Origin: Candidatus Hydrogenedentota bacterium
GTDB taxonomy: Bacteria > Hydrogenedentota > Hydrogenedentia > Hydrogenedentales > SLHB01
Assembly (NCBI GenBank): GCA_026387845.1
Contig: JAPLKX010000706.1
Span: 1-6,110, forward strand
Direction: 5' to 3'
DNA: 6,110 nucleotides
The notes under the pieces were generated by a model. It did no database searches, had not been told where the DNA came from, and saw nothing but the letters and a program-made list of their open reading frames with translations. Made by a program: the position numbers and the translations under genes. Shown in pieces: positions 1 to 5,160 of this stretch; positions within the stretch are counted from its first letter, which is position 1, and every line of letters starts with the position of its first letter.

Positions 1-2
1 AT

Positions 3-29
3 GGGGTTTGGGGTATGGGGTTTGGGGGG
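3..29 (+). repeat. G-quadruplex-type tandem G-rich repeat
   Basis: Four G-tracts of 4, 4, 4 and 6 bases are separated by three 3-base loops (TTT, TAT, TTT). This is a canonical intramolecular G-quadruplex pattern on the + strand. It is also an imperfect 14-bp direct repeat, with unit ATGGGGTTTGGGG plus one base at 1-14 and 15-28. It lies in non-coding DNA, about 300 bases upstream of the first gene. Its left border is cut by the window, so more units may precede it. The pattern is read directly; folding and function are not shown. Confidence 0.7.
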
Positions 30-36
30 AGCTGGG

Positions 37-69
37 AAAGGGACGAAAGGGACGCAGGGGACAAAAAAG
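37..69 (+). repeat. 9-bp phased GGGAC repeat, copy 1
   Basis: Three 9-bp units follow one another: AAGGGACGA (38-46), AAGGGACGC (47-55) and AGGGGACAA (56-64), ending in an A-run. A second array with the same phase and nearly the same units lies at 4488-4517, so this is a dispersed repeat family and not a chance run. It is intergenic in both places. Its function is unknown. Confidence 0.6.
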
Positions 70-213
70 AATGGCGGTTAGATTGAGCCGGGTTTGGATT
101 CTGGGACAGTGGGTTACATCGACTCCTGCACTCTCGGTACGCACACTTGGGACAGAAGGCCCCATCTTCTCCTTCGAACAACTCAGCCAACTCCCCAGCG
201 ACTATTGAGCCGC

Positions 214-242
214 TTGTTTAGCGGGCGAGGTCTAGATATATT
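214..242 (+). promoter_or_regulatory. candidate sigma70-type promoter for the 336-1871 gene
   Basis: A -10 candidate TATATT (237-242, 5 of 6 consensus) lies 17 bp downstream of a weak -35 candidate TTGTTT (214-219, 3 of 6). Transcription would start near 249 and give a leader of roughly 85 nt containing the long hairpin at 247-303. The weak -35 box keeps confidence low, and a 5-bp hairpin (CCGCT/AGCGG, 210-224) overlaps that box. Confidence 0.3.
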
Positions 243-246
243 CTCG

Positions 247-303
247 GTGTACTCCGTGGTCTCCGTGGTTGATGTAGTGAACCACGGAGGACACGGAGAA
301 CAC
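247..303 (+). repeat. long imperfect inverted repeat built of CCACGGAG units
   Basis: The left arm at 247-270 and the right arm at 280-303 are 24 nt each, with a 9-nt loop (271-279). They pair with two mismatches (251/299 and 259/291) and one G-T wobble (260/290). Each arm is itself a short direct repeat: CTCCGTGGT twice on the left, and CACGGAG-type units on the right. It ends about 24 nt before the Shine-Dalgarno site of the 336-1871 gene, so in RNA it would form a strong leader hairpin. It has no T-run, so it does not look like a simple terminator. It could be a dispersed repeat of the REP/BIME kind or a leader element. Confidence 0.6.
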
Positions 304-335
304 GTGCTTGGATGTTGTTCACGCGTGGAGGCTGT

Positions 336-1871
336 ATGGAACGGATCTCAATTGGGCGGAGAGACTTGACGCATGACCTTTTGCTTCCGACGCTGTTGTT
401 TGGGGCGATAGGGGGGTTGACGTGGGCGGTACGCGGGTGTTCGGGTTTCGGGGCGTCGGCGGGGTGCATTTTTGCGGGGGTGACGCTGGGTACGGCGTGG
501 TGGTTTATCGCGCGCGACCCGACTGGGGTTCAGTCGCGGCGGTATGCGTCGGGCTGGATCATTCTGGCGATGACGGTGGCGTTCGGTATAGCGGGCAACC
601 GGGGCTGGATGCAGTGGCCCAGTTTTTTCAGCAACCAACTTATAATCAATTTCACCACCAGGGAGTCCACTTATATCTCGCGCACCTATGGATTCGCCTG
701 GCTGTTCATAGCGGGGATACCGTGGGCGGGCTTGGGAGCGTGCGGGATTGCGTGGTGCGCGTCGGGCCGGCGGACCTCGGCGTGGCAATGGCTGGTCCGG
801 CTTGCGTGCGGGATCGGCGGGGCCTACCTGCTGAGCGTGGTCTTGTATAACCGGTACCCGGAAGTGTTCTTGCCGCTCTACTCGAGCCTGAAGGACAAGT
901 ACCAGGACCTGGGGACAAACAATGCGCTTTGGAAACTCGTCAGGGACAATCTGGAAGCCATGATCCAAATGGGTTTGTACCTGGGTTTCCTGTTGTTTGA
1001 AGTTGCACGGCGCGATTGGAGAAACGTGACGCTGATTTCGACGGTGGGCCTGGTGAACGGGGTGGGCTGGTCGTTGCTGCAGAATTGGTCCTGGGCCAGC
1101 GTGTGGTGGCCGGATGCGCGGTTCAATTTCTGGCGCTGCTGGGAGACGTCCGGCGGCATCAGTATCGGCATCGCCTATGGCGTGGCGTTCTGGCTCGTGA
1201 ACCGGCGTCCGAAGCGCGGCGCGCAGGCCGCGCCTGCCGCGCAGGCCGCGCCTGCCGAGCAGGCGGCTCCGAGCCTGGGCTGGCTGGCGGCTTTCATAGT
1301 CACGGCTTTACTCGTCGGCGTCGTTTCTCCGGAGGTCGTGCCGGTATGGTGCTCAGCCCTGTTGACGTTCGTTGCCATCGCGTTTGCCATCGCCTACTAC
1401 GCGAGGGCGAGAAAGCCATCAGACGCCGCGGCCTGGTCTCCTTACGGCCCGAACCTCGAGCGGTGGGGCGCCTACACGGGGTTGATCCTCGGGCTGGGCC
1501 TGTCCATCAAGAACGGCCTGAAAGGCTGGGCGAACATCTACCTTGGAAACGAGGGCTACTGGGATAATGTGTTTATGAACATCGTGGGGCCGGCCATGAT
1601 TCTTGGGTTGGCAGGCGTCTCGCTGTGGATTCTCTTCCGGCCACGTCCGGCCGGCCCGCAGGACGACCCGTTCCCGCGAGCCTACGGGCTGATGTGGGCC
1701 GTCCTTTTGGTGCAGAACATTATTGCGCAACTTATCACCGGCCCCCACGACAACTGGGCCGAGGTCGCCTTCTGCCTGTATTACGTATTGCTGTTTCTGA
1801 TCACGGCCGTCATTGTTTTTCACTACCATTTCGTGGCGCGGGTCCTGAAAGCGGCGCCCGCAACGGCATGA
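336..1871 (+). CDS. tryptophan-rich polytopic inner-membrane protein, function unknown
   Basis: I do not recognise this 511-residue protein. The start at 336 is chosen because GGAGG (327-331) sits 4 nt upstream; an in-frame ATG at 312 has no such site. Hydrophobic stretches suggest about 13-14 membrane helices, roughly at residues 13-32, 36-58, 72-88, 118-141, 150-172, 206-223, 230-250, 271-288, 315-331, 335-355, 378-392, 412-434, 447-467 and 474-500. An Ala/Pro/Gln linker (about 296-313) divides it into a larger N-terminal half and a smaller C-terminal half. Tryptophans are frequent and cluster next to Gly/Asn after helices, as in GNRGWMQWPSFF (87-98), LVNGVGWSLLQNW (239-251) and IKNGLKGWANIY (391-402), which may be internal pseudo-repeats. 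No transporter, acyltransferase or polymerase signature is evident. It stands alone, convergent with the 2052-2486 gene. It is confidently coding, but no function is assigned. Confidence 0.85.
   Translation: MERISIGRRDLTHDLLLPTLLFGAIGGLTWAVRGCSGFGASAGCIFAGVTLGTAWWFIARDPTGVQSRRYASGWIILAMTVAFGIAGNRGWMQWPSFFSNQLIINFTTRESTYISRTYGFAWLFIAGIPWAGLGACGIAWCASGRRTSAWQWLVRLACGIGGAYLLSVVLYNRYPEVFLPLYSSLKDKYQDLGTNNALWKLVRDNLEAMIQMGLYLGFLLFEVARRDWRNVTLISTVGLVNGVGWSLLQNWSWASVWWPDARFNFWRCWETSGGISIGIAYGVAFWLVNRRPKRGAQAAPAAQAAPAEQAAPSLGWLAAFIVTALLVGVVSPEVVPVWCSALLTFVAIAFAIAYYARARKPSDAAAWSPYGPNLERWGAYTGLILGLGLSIKNGLKGWANIYLGNEGYWDNVFMNIVGPAMILGLAGVSLWILFRPRPAGPQDDPFPRAYGLMWAVLLVQNIIAQLITGPHDNWAEVAFCLYYVLLFLITAVIVFHYHFVARVLKAAPATA
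1221..1274 (+). repeat. 18-bp in-frame tandem repeat encoding an Ala/Pro/Gln linker
   Basis: Two identical 18-bp units (1221-1238 and 1239-1256, GCGCAGGCCGCGCCTGCC) are followed by a diverged third unit (1257-1274). They lie inside the polytopic membrane protein gene and encode a run of AQAAPA-type units, a flexible loop between the two halves. Each unit contains the dyad GCAGGC-CGC-GCCTGC. Because the unit is a multiple of three, copy number can change without a frameshift. Confidence 0.8.
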
Positions 1872-1896
1872 GAGAATTCATCCAGAATCGGGAGGG

Positions 1897-1983
1897 CCGC
1901 GAAAAGCGGGGACAGGCACGCTTTCTTCAAACTGCCGAAGAAGCGCTTAAGAAAGCGTCGCGAGCCAGTCCCCGTTTTTCCTG
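1897..1983. repeat. REP-like palindrome, copy A
   Basis: This imperfect palindrome sits in the gap between the convergent genes ending at 1871 and 2052. The outer stem pairs GAAAAGCGGGGAC (1901-1913) with GTCCCCGTTTTTC (1968-1980) through one G-T pair. The inner stem pairs CGCTTTCTT (1919-1927) with AAGAAAGCG (1949-1957). A 6-nt TCGCGA bulge (1958-1963) interrupts the right arm, and the loop holds CAAACTGCCGAA and the palindrome AAGCGCTT (1941-1948). The outer bases and the CAAACTGCCGAA core are shared with copy B (2663-2730). Such elements resemble REP palindromes mobilised by IS200-like RAYT transposases, but no transposase gene is present here. The GC-rich stem ending in a T-run might also stop transcription. 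Confidence 0.75.
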
Positions 1984-2051
1984 TTTTTCGCTCATGCGTT
2001 GTCTTCAAATCGACGTTTCCATTTTAGACAAAGGGAGGCGGCGGGAACTCG

Positions 2052-2486
2052 CTATTTTTTCTTGGGACCGACAACTGAACAGCGGTAAATCTCATCCGTG
2101 GTGTGCAGCGTGATATCGCCCCGTTGGGCCGCCGCCAGAACTTCATTGTCGGAGAAATACTGCGTCGGCGCGATATTGAACGTAATCTCCACTTCCCGCC
2201 ACAACGGGTTGAACCCGTCGCCCTGGATGGCGTCGATCACCGAAATAAAGGGAGCGCCGCCGGACAGCATGGCTTCGGACGTGTAGATGACGTTGATGCC
2301 GGAGTTGTGGGCAATCAGCGCCTTTTCCGCCTGGGCCGATAGTTCCATGAAGTTGATTGTGAGAAGCTTGGCGTCATAATAGGTGGGCATGTTTCCACCG
2401 GAGCCGTTGGGGCTTGCCGCCATTGTGAGACTTGCCCCAACCAAAAGCAGCCCTGCCAGAACAGTTGTTGTGATTATTCGGCGCAT
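2052..2486 (-). CDS. small secreted protein, possibly DUF7482-like
   Basis: This gene encodes 144 residues. The start at 2486 is fixed by AAGGAGG (2499-2493) with a 6-nt spacer; an in-frame ATG 24 nt upstream (2510) would leave that site inside the gene. Residues 1-23 form a typical Sec signal peptide: MRR, a hydrophobic core, then TMA before ASPNG, with probable cleavage after Ala23. The mature protein is about 121 residues with one cysteine (C136), and it ends in a KKK tail. The most distinctive block is VIDAIQGDGFNPLWREVEITFN (residues 83-104, given here in part: DGFNPLWREV), followed by SDNEVLAAAQRGDITL (112-127) and DEIYRCSVVG (131-140). From memory, this order recalls the DUF7482 pattern of PLW-x-V, then a Ser/Glu helix, then a terminal N/R-C-x-VV. 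That link is tentative. There is no operon partner: it is convergent with the gene on its 3' side and divergent from the cyclase gene. Confidence 0.8.
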   Translation of the reverse strand: MRRIITTTVLAGLLLVGASLTMAASPNGSGGNMPTYYDAKLLTINFMELSAQAEKALIAHNSGINVIYTSEAMLSGGAPFISVIDAIQGDGFNPLWREVEITFNIAPTQYFSDNEVLAAAQRGDITLHTTDEIYRCSVVGPKKK

Positions 2487-2492
2487 CGTGTG

Positions 2493-2499
2493 CCTCCTT
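2493..2499 (-). promoter_or_regulatory. strong Shine-Dalgarno site
   Basis: AAGGAGG on the minus strand lies 6 nt before the ATG at 2486. It decides the start of the small secreted protein gene against the upstream ATG at 2510. No convincing -35/-10 pair is seen just upstream. Confidence 0.85.
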
Positions 2500-2510
2500 G
2501 TTTTTGCCAA

Positions 2511-2662
2511 TATTTTCCAGGTCAGGAATTCGCGCCCCCTCCCTCCTCGGTTAAACGGCTATCCCGGCGCCGGTATTCCGCCCAGGTGTTCTGCGCCCCT
2601 CCGTCGTGTGCGCGAAAAGCGGCAGTGGAACTGGTGAAAAAGCCAAGGCGATGGCTTCAAGG
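2511..2662. other. non-coding gap with fragmentary repeat sequence
   Basis: This is the first half of the gap between the divergent genes at 2486 and 2808. It has no credible coding potential of its own. A 12-bp match to the outer end of the REP-like palindromes (CGCGAAAAGCGG, about 2609-2620) looks like a partial copy lacking a partner arm. A perfect 6-bp hairpin, AAGCCA/TGGCTT (2640-2645 and 2652-2657, 6-nt loop), lies directly before copy B. Confidence 0.4.
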
Positions 2663-2730
2663 CCGCGAAAAGCGGGGACAGACACGATTTTCAAACTGCC
2701 GAAAATCGAGTCAGTCCCCGTTTTTCGCGG
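2663..2730. repeat. REP-like palindrome, copy B
   Basis: Two 30-nt arms (2663-2692 and 2701-2730) flank an 8-nt loop (AAACTGCC). They pair at 27 of 30 positions; the exceptions are two A-A mismatches and one G-T wobble. The outer arms match copy A (1897-1983). The inner stem differs in sequence, CGATTTTC with GAAAATCG here against CGCTTTCTT with AAGAAAGCG in copy A, yet still pairs. This copy lies upstream of the cyclase gene and of the divergent small secreted protein gene. It is interpreted as a REP/BIME-type element. Confidence 0.8.
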
Positions 2731-2764
2731 GGCCGACTTCGGCGGAGTCGGCCTACTTCGGCGG
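2731..2764. repeat. GC-rich hairpin with a 10-bp direct repeat
   Basis: GGCCGACT (2731-2738) and AGTCGGCC (2746-2753) form a perfect 8-bp stem with a 7-nt loop, directly abutting REP-like copy B. ACTTCGGCGG occurs twice (2736-2745 and 2755-2764). There is no T-run, so a terminator is not claimed. Confidence 0.5.
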
Positions 2765-2780
2765 CGACTACCTCACCTCA

Positions 2781-2809
2781 TTGACCCCGCCCTGCGGGGT
2801 TGCTACTAT
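2781..2809 (+). promoter_or_regulatory. candidate promoter of the cyclase gene with a palindromic spacer
   Basis: TTGACC (2781-2786, 5 of 6 to -35 consensus) and TACTAT (2804-2809, 4 of 6 to -10) are exactly 17 bp apart. The palindrome ACCCCGC-CCT-GCGGGGT (2784-2800) overlaps the -35 end and fills most of the spacer, a plausible operator position. If used, this promoter would initiate near 2816, downstream of the ATG at 2808. That would favour a start at the GTG at 2814 or the ATG at 2838. It is not proven, and the -10 match is modest. Confidence 0.35.
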
Positions 2810-4472
2810 GCTTGTGGAACCAAGCGAGTATGCGCAGATGCCGCAAGTGATCATAGAGCAGCCGGGTGTGCCGCCGGTGACGGTGCCGCTGTCGCAGCAG
2901 GTAATCCGGTTCGGCCGTGCCGAGGACAACGAGGTGGTGCTGGTGGCCGAGGAGGTTTCGCGCCACCATGCCGAGGTCCATCGGCGCGGCGACAACTTTG
3001 TGCTGCTCGACAAAAAAAGCCTCAACGGGACGTATATCAACCGGCAGCGGGTCGTCGAGCAGTCGCTGACGCACATGGACGAGATCTGGTTTGGCAGCAA
3101 GTGCCGGCTGGTCTACCGCGACGACACGTCGTTCGGCCGGGATGATTCGCATAAACACGACTCAAAACTCCTGCAGGACGTCGACAAGATCCGCGAGGAA
3201 ATGGACCGGGTCGGGGATAACCTGACAATGATGGCCCTCGCCGGCAGGACGCCCGCGCCCGGCGGCACCAGCGCAATGCAGACTCCGCCGACCGCGCGCG
3301 CGGACGACGTGATGGTGATGAGCCGTGCGTACCGTCGTTTGTCGGCGCTGTACCGAGCCAGCAAGCTGATCGCGTCGGACTTCGATCTGTCACGCCGGTT
3401 GTCGGATGTGCTGGATACGGCCATGGAAGTTATGGACGCGGACCGGGGGTTTGTGTTGTTGCGCGAGCAGGACGGGAACCTGCGGGTGAGCGTGGCGCGC
3501 GAGATGGGCCAGGACCTGACGGCGAGTTCGCCGAGCATGGGCGTCGCCGGCAAAGCGGCCATCGACGGCGAGCCGGTGCTGATGGCGGGGACGGACAACG
3601 AACTCAACCTCCGCGAAAGCATCATCCGCCAGCGGATCACCAGCGCGATGGCGGTCCCGCTCAAGGTTGAAGACAGGATGCTGGGTTCGATCTACGTTGA
3701 CACGCGCAGCTTGGACGTCAGCTTCAACGAAGAAGACCTCGAACTGTTTGCGTCGATGGCGGCCCAGCTCGCCATGGCGATCGACAACGTCCATCTCTAC
3801 CAGGCCAATCTGGCCAGTGAGAAAAAACGGGGCAACCTATCGAGGTTTCTGTCGCCGGCCATCGTCGACCAGATCATGGGCAAAGACTCGGATCTCGAGT
3901 TGGGCGGCAGCAAGAGGATTGTCACGACGCTGTTTTGCGACATCCGGGGCTTTACGCCGATTGCCGAAAAAATGCCGCCGCACGAGATGGTCGGGTTGCT
4001 CAACGAGCATTTCAGCGCCACGACGCAGATCGTCTTCAATTACAAAGGCACCCTGGACAAGTATATCGGCGACGAAGTCATGGCGGTGTTCGGCGCGCCC
4101 ATCACCGCCGATGACGACGCGCTCCGGGCGGCACGCGCCGCCGTCGCCATCCAGGCCAAGAACAAGGAACTCAACGCGCTCCGGTTCGAGGAAGGCCGGC
4201 CCCGGCTTGAACTCGGAATCGGTATCAACACCGGCGAGGTGATCGCGGGTTATATGGGGTCGCCCATGCGGATGGAGTTCACGGTTGTGGGCGACCACGT
4301 CAACACCGCGCGCCGGTTGTGCGACATCGCCAAAAGCGGGCAGATCATTATCGGCGGGTCAACGTGCCGGCAGATTAAAGATTATGCCGAAACCGTCGCC
4401 ATCGGCGCTGTCGTGCTCGAGGGCAAGGCCAACCCTGTTGACGCTTATGAACTCCTCGGGATGAAAAGCTGA
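2808..4472 (+). CDS. FHA-GAF class III (IIIb) adenylate cyclase
   Basis: This 554-residue soluble protein is predicted to convert ATP to cAMP and pyrophosphate. The FHA domain spans about residues 12-105, with the phosphothreonine-binding signature G36-R37, S51-R52-H53-H54 and N73-G74-T75. A polar linker follows (106-175). The GAF domain (about 190-335) contains DRGFVLL and AVPLK…GSIYVD, and a short helix leads from it into the catalytic domain (about 345-552). Metal-binding aspartates are D378 (FCDIRGFT) and D422 (YIGDEVMAVFG). K418 is in the purine-specifying position and T492 (FTVVGD) takes the place of the usual Asp, a combination typical of class IIIb adenylate cyclases. N499 and R503 (N-x3-R) are the transition-state residues. 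All key residues are present, so it should be active. There is no membrane segment. The start is uncertain: ATG 2808 has a weak GGGG site 8 nt upstream, while ATG 2838 (MPQVIIEQPG) begins right at the FHA fold. The open frame continues upstream to 2490 but only through repeat DNA. Confidence 0.93.
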   Translation: MLVEPSEYAQMPQVIIEQPGVPPVTVPLSQQVIRFGRAEDNEVVLVAEEVSRHHAEVHRRGDNFVLLDKKSLNGTYINRQRVVEQSLTHMDEIWFGSKCRLVYRDDTSFGRDDSHKHDSKLLQDVDKIREEMDRVGDNLTMMALAGRTPAPGGTSAMQTPPTARADDVMVMSRAYRRLSALYRASKLIASDFDLSRRLSDVLDTAMEVMDADRGFVLLREQDGNLRVSVAREMGQDLTASSPSMGVAGKAAIDGEPVLMAGTDNELNLRESIIRQRITSAMAVPLKVEDRMLGSIYVDTRSLDVSFNEEDLELFASMAAQLAMAIDNVHLYQANLASEKKRGNLSRFLSPAIVDQIMGKDSDLELGGSKRIVTTLFCDIRGFTPIAEKMPPHEMVGLLNEHFSATTQIVFNYKGTLDKYIGDEVMAVFGAPITADDDALRAARAAVAIQAKNKELNALRFEEGRPRLELGIGINTGEVIAGYMGSPMRMEFTVVGDHVNTARRLCDIAKSGQIIIGGSTCRQIKDYAETVAIGAVVLEGKANPVDAYELLGMKS

Positions 4473-4487
4473 GCGCGGGTTGGATCT

Positions 4488-4517
4488 AAAGGACAAAAGG
4501 GACATAAGGGACAAAAA
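4488..4517 (+). repeat. 9-bp phased GGGAC repeat, copy 2
   Basis: The units AAAGGACAA (4488-4496), AAGGGACAT (4497-4505) and AAGGGACAA (4506-4514) are followed by AAATG. They match the phase and consensus of the array at 37-69. This copy occupies the 68-bp gap between the convergent ends of the cyclase gene (4472) and the 4541-5098 gene. No hairpin terminator is visible in that gap. Confidence 0.65.
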
Positions 4518-4540
4518 TGTTGGAGGGGGTGTAGGGATTT

Positions 4541-5098
4541 CTAATCGCCGGACAGAAATGCCATCCGCACTACCAGGCCTGTCAGCAACACCGCCACCAG
4601 AAGCAGCCCGATATGCGCGCCCCATTGCTCGAAAAAGCCCGGGAGCGGCGGCGTAGCGGCCGGGTCGGTGGCCACGGCTCCCGCCACGTCCGCGCCGGAC
4701 GTCTCAACAGCCTCGGCCTGCTCGCCCTCCCCGCCATCGAGGCCGGCCATCTGGCGCGCCCGTTGCGCCAACTCGTACTTGTCTTTTGGCACCGGCAAGT
4801 GGTTTACCAGCACGAATCCGGCCTCATTCCAGCCCTTTTGGAGCCGCTTGATTGTGGCCGATTGCCGCTCGGGCGTGGCCGAGACTACGCTGCTTTGCGC
4901 GATCATTTCCCACTGGGGCCCCTGCGCCCAAGGCTTATCCAGTTCCACGCGCACTTTTCCCCCGCTTTGCGTGCCCCTCTGTTCCCAAAAGCCGACGAGT
5001 TCCCGCCCCTCGTTCAACTGAATGACGTAGGGCTGGCGGGCCTGGCCGCCCGCGGCCGCCTGCATGGCCGCTATTAAAAGGAAACTAAGATGAGCCAT
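4541..5098 (-). CDS. signal-peptide protein with C-terminal membrane anchor, function unknown
   Basis: I do not recognise this 185-residue protein. Starting at 5098, residues 1-16 (MAHLSFLLIAAMQAAA) look like a short signal peptide, though without the usual N-terminal positive charge. An ectodomain follows (about 21-120) with YVIQLNEGRELVGFWEQ, VRVELDKPW and a helical KYELAQRARQM segment. Then comes an acidic/Ala/Pro linker (121-155), a hydrophobic helix (IGLLLVAVLLTGLVVRMAFL, 163-182) and a three-residue tail. It would be exported and anchored by its C terminus. The frame extends upstream to 5203, but that extension has no signal character and overlaps the divergent gene. No Shine-Dalgarno site precedes 5098; the -10 box is 7 nt upstream, implying a leaderless mRNA. 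It is divergent from the lipoprotein gene at 5161, with 62 bp between starts, and convergent with the cyclase gene. Confidence 0.75.
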   Translation of the reverse strand: MAHLSFLLIAAMQAAAGGQARQPYVIQLNEGRELVGFWEQRGTQSGGKVRVELDKPWAQGPQWEMIAQSSVVSATPERQSATIKRLQKGWNEAGFVLVNHLPVPKDKYELAQRARQMAGLDGGEGEQAEAVETSGADVAGAVATDPAATPPLPGFFEQWGAHIGLLLVAVLLTGLVVRMAFLSGD

Positions 5099-5134
5099 GA
5101 AGTATAGTATAAGCGCGTGCCCGGGTATTGGCAA
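5099..5134 (-). promoter_or_regulatory. sigma70-type promoter giving a leaderless transcript
   Basis: On the minus strand TTGCCA (5134-5129, 5 of 6) and TATACT (5111-5106, 5 of 6) are separated by an ideal 17 bp. Seven bases separate the -10 box from the ATG at 5098, so transcription should begin at or within a base or two of the start codon. A second, overlapping TATACT (5106-5101) has unsuitable spacing. The absence of a Shine-Dalgarno site fits a leaderless message. Confidence 0.6.
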
Positions 5135-5137
5135 TAC
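5125..5137. promoter_or_regulatory. 13-bp perfect dyad between divergent genes
   Basis: GTATTG (5125-5130) and CAATAC (5132-5137) form a perfect inverted repeat around one base. It covers the -35 box of the minus-strand promoter and lies 24 bp before the lipoprotein start. The position suits an operator controlling both divergent genes. The dyad is visible; the binding role is inferred. Confidence 0.4.
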
Positions 5138-5160
5138 GGGTTGGCCGTTGGAGCAATTGC

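Noticed and set aside
312..335. Earlier ATG for the polytopic membrane protein
   Set aside because: The ATG at 336 has GGAGG 4 nt upstream, while 312 has nothing comparable and would place that site inside the coding region.
8..369. Short plus-strand frames in the first 370 bases
   Set aside because: They read through the G-rich and GGGAC repeats and the CCACGGAG hairpin. Their composition is repeat-driven and no ribosome binding site is seen.
348..968. 206-codon minus-strand frame
   Set aside because: It lies entirely within the membrane protein gene, is rich in Arg/Pro as expected of an antisense shadow in GC-rich DNA, and has no start signals.
1897..1990. Intrinsic terminator for the 336-1871 gene
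   Set aside because: The stem ends in a T-run, but the structure is long, bulged and clearly one of two copies of a dispersed palindrome, so termination is at most a side effect.
2490..2807. Upstream extension of the cyclase frame by 106 residues
   Set aside because: It would translate straight through REP-like copy B and the adjoining hairpins and opposes the small secreted protein gene. It has no ribosome binding site and no domain character.
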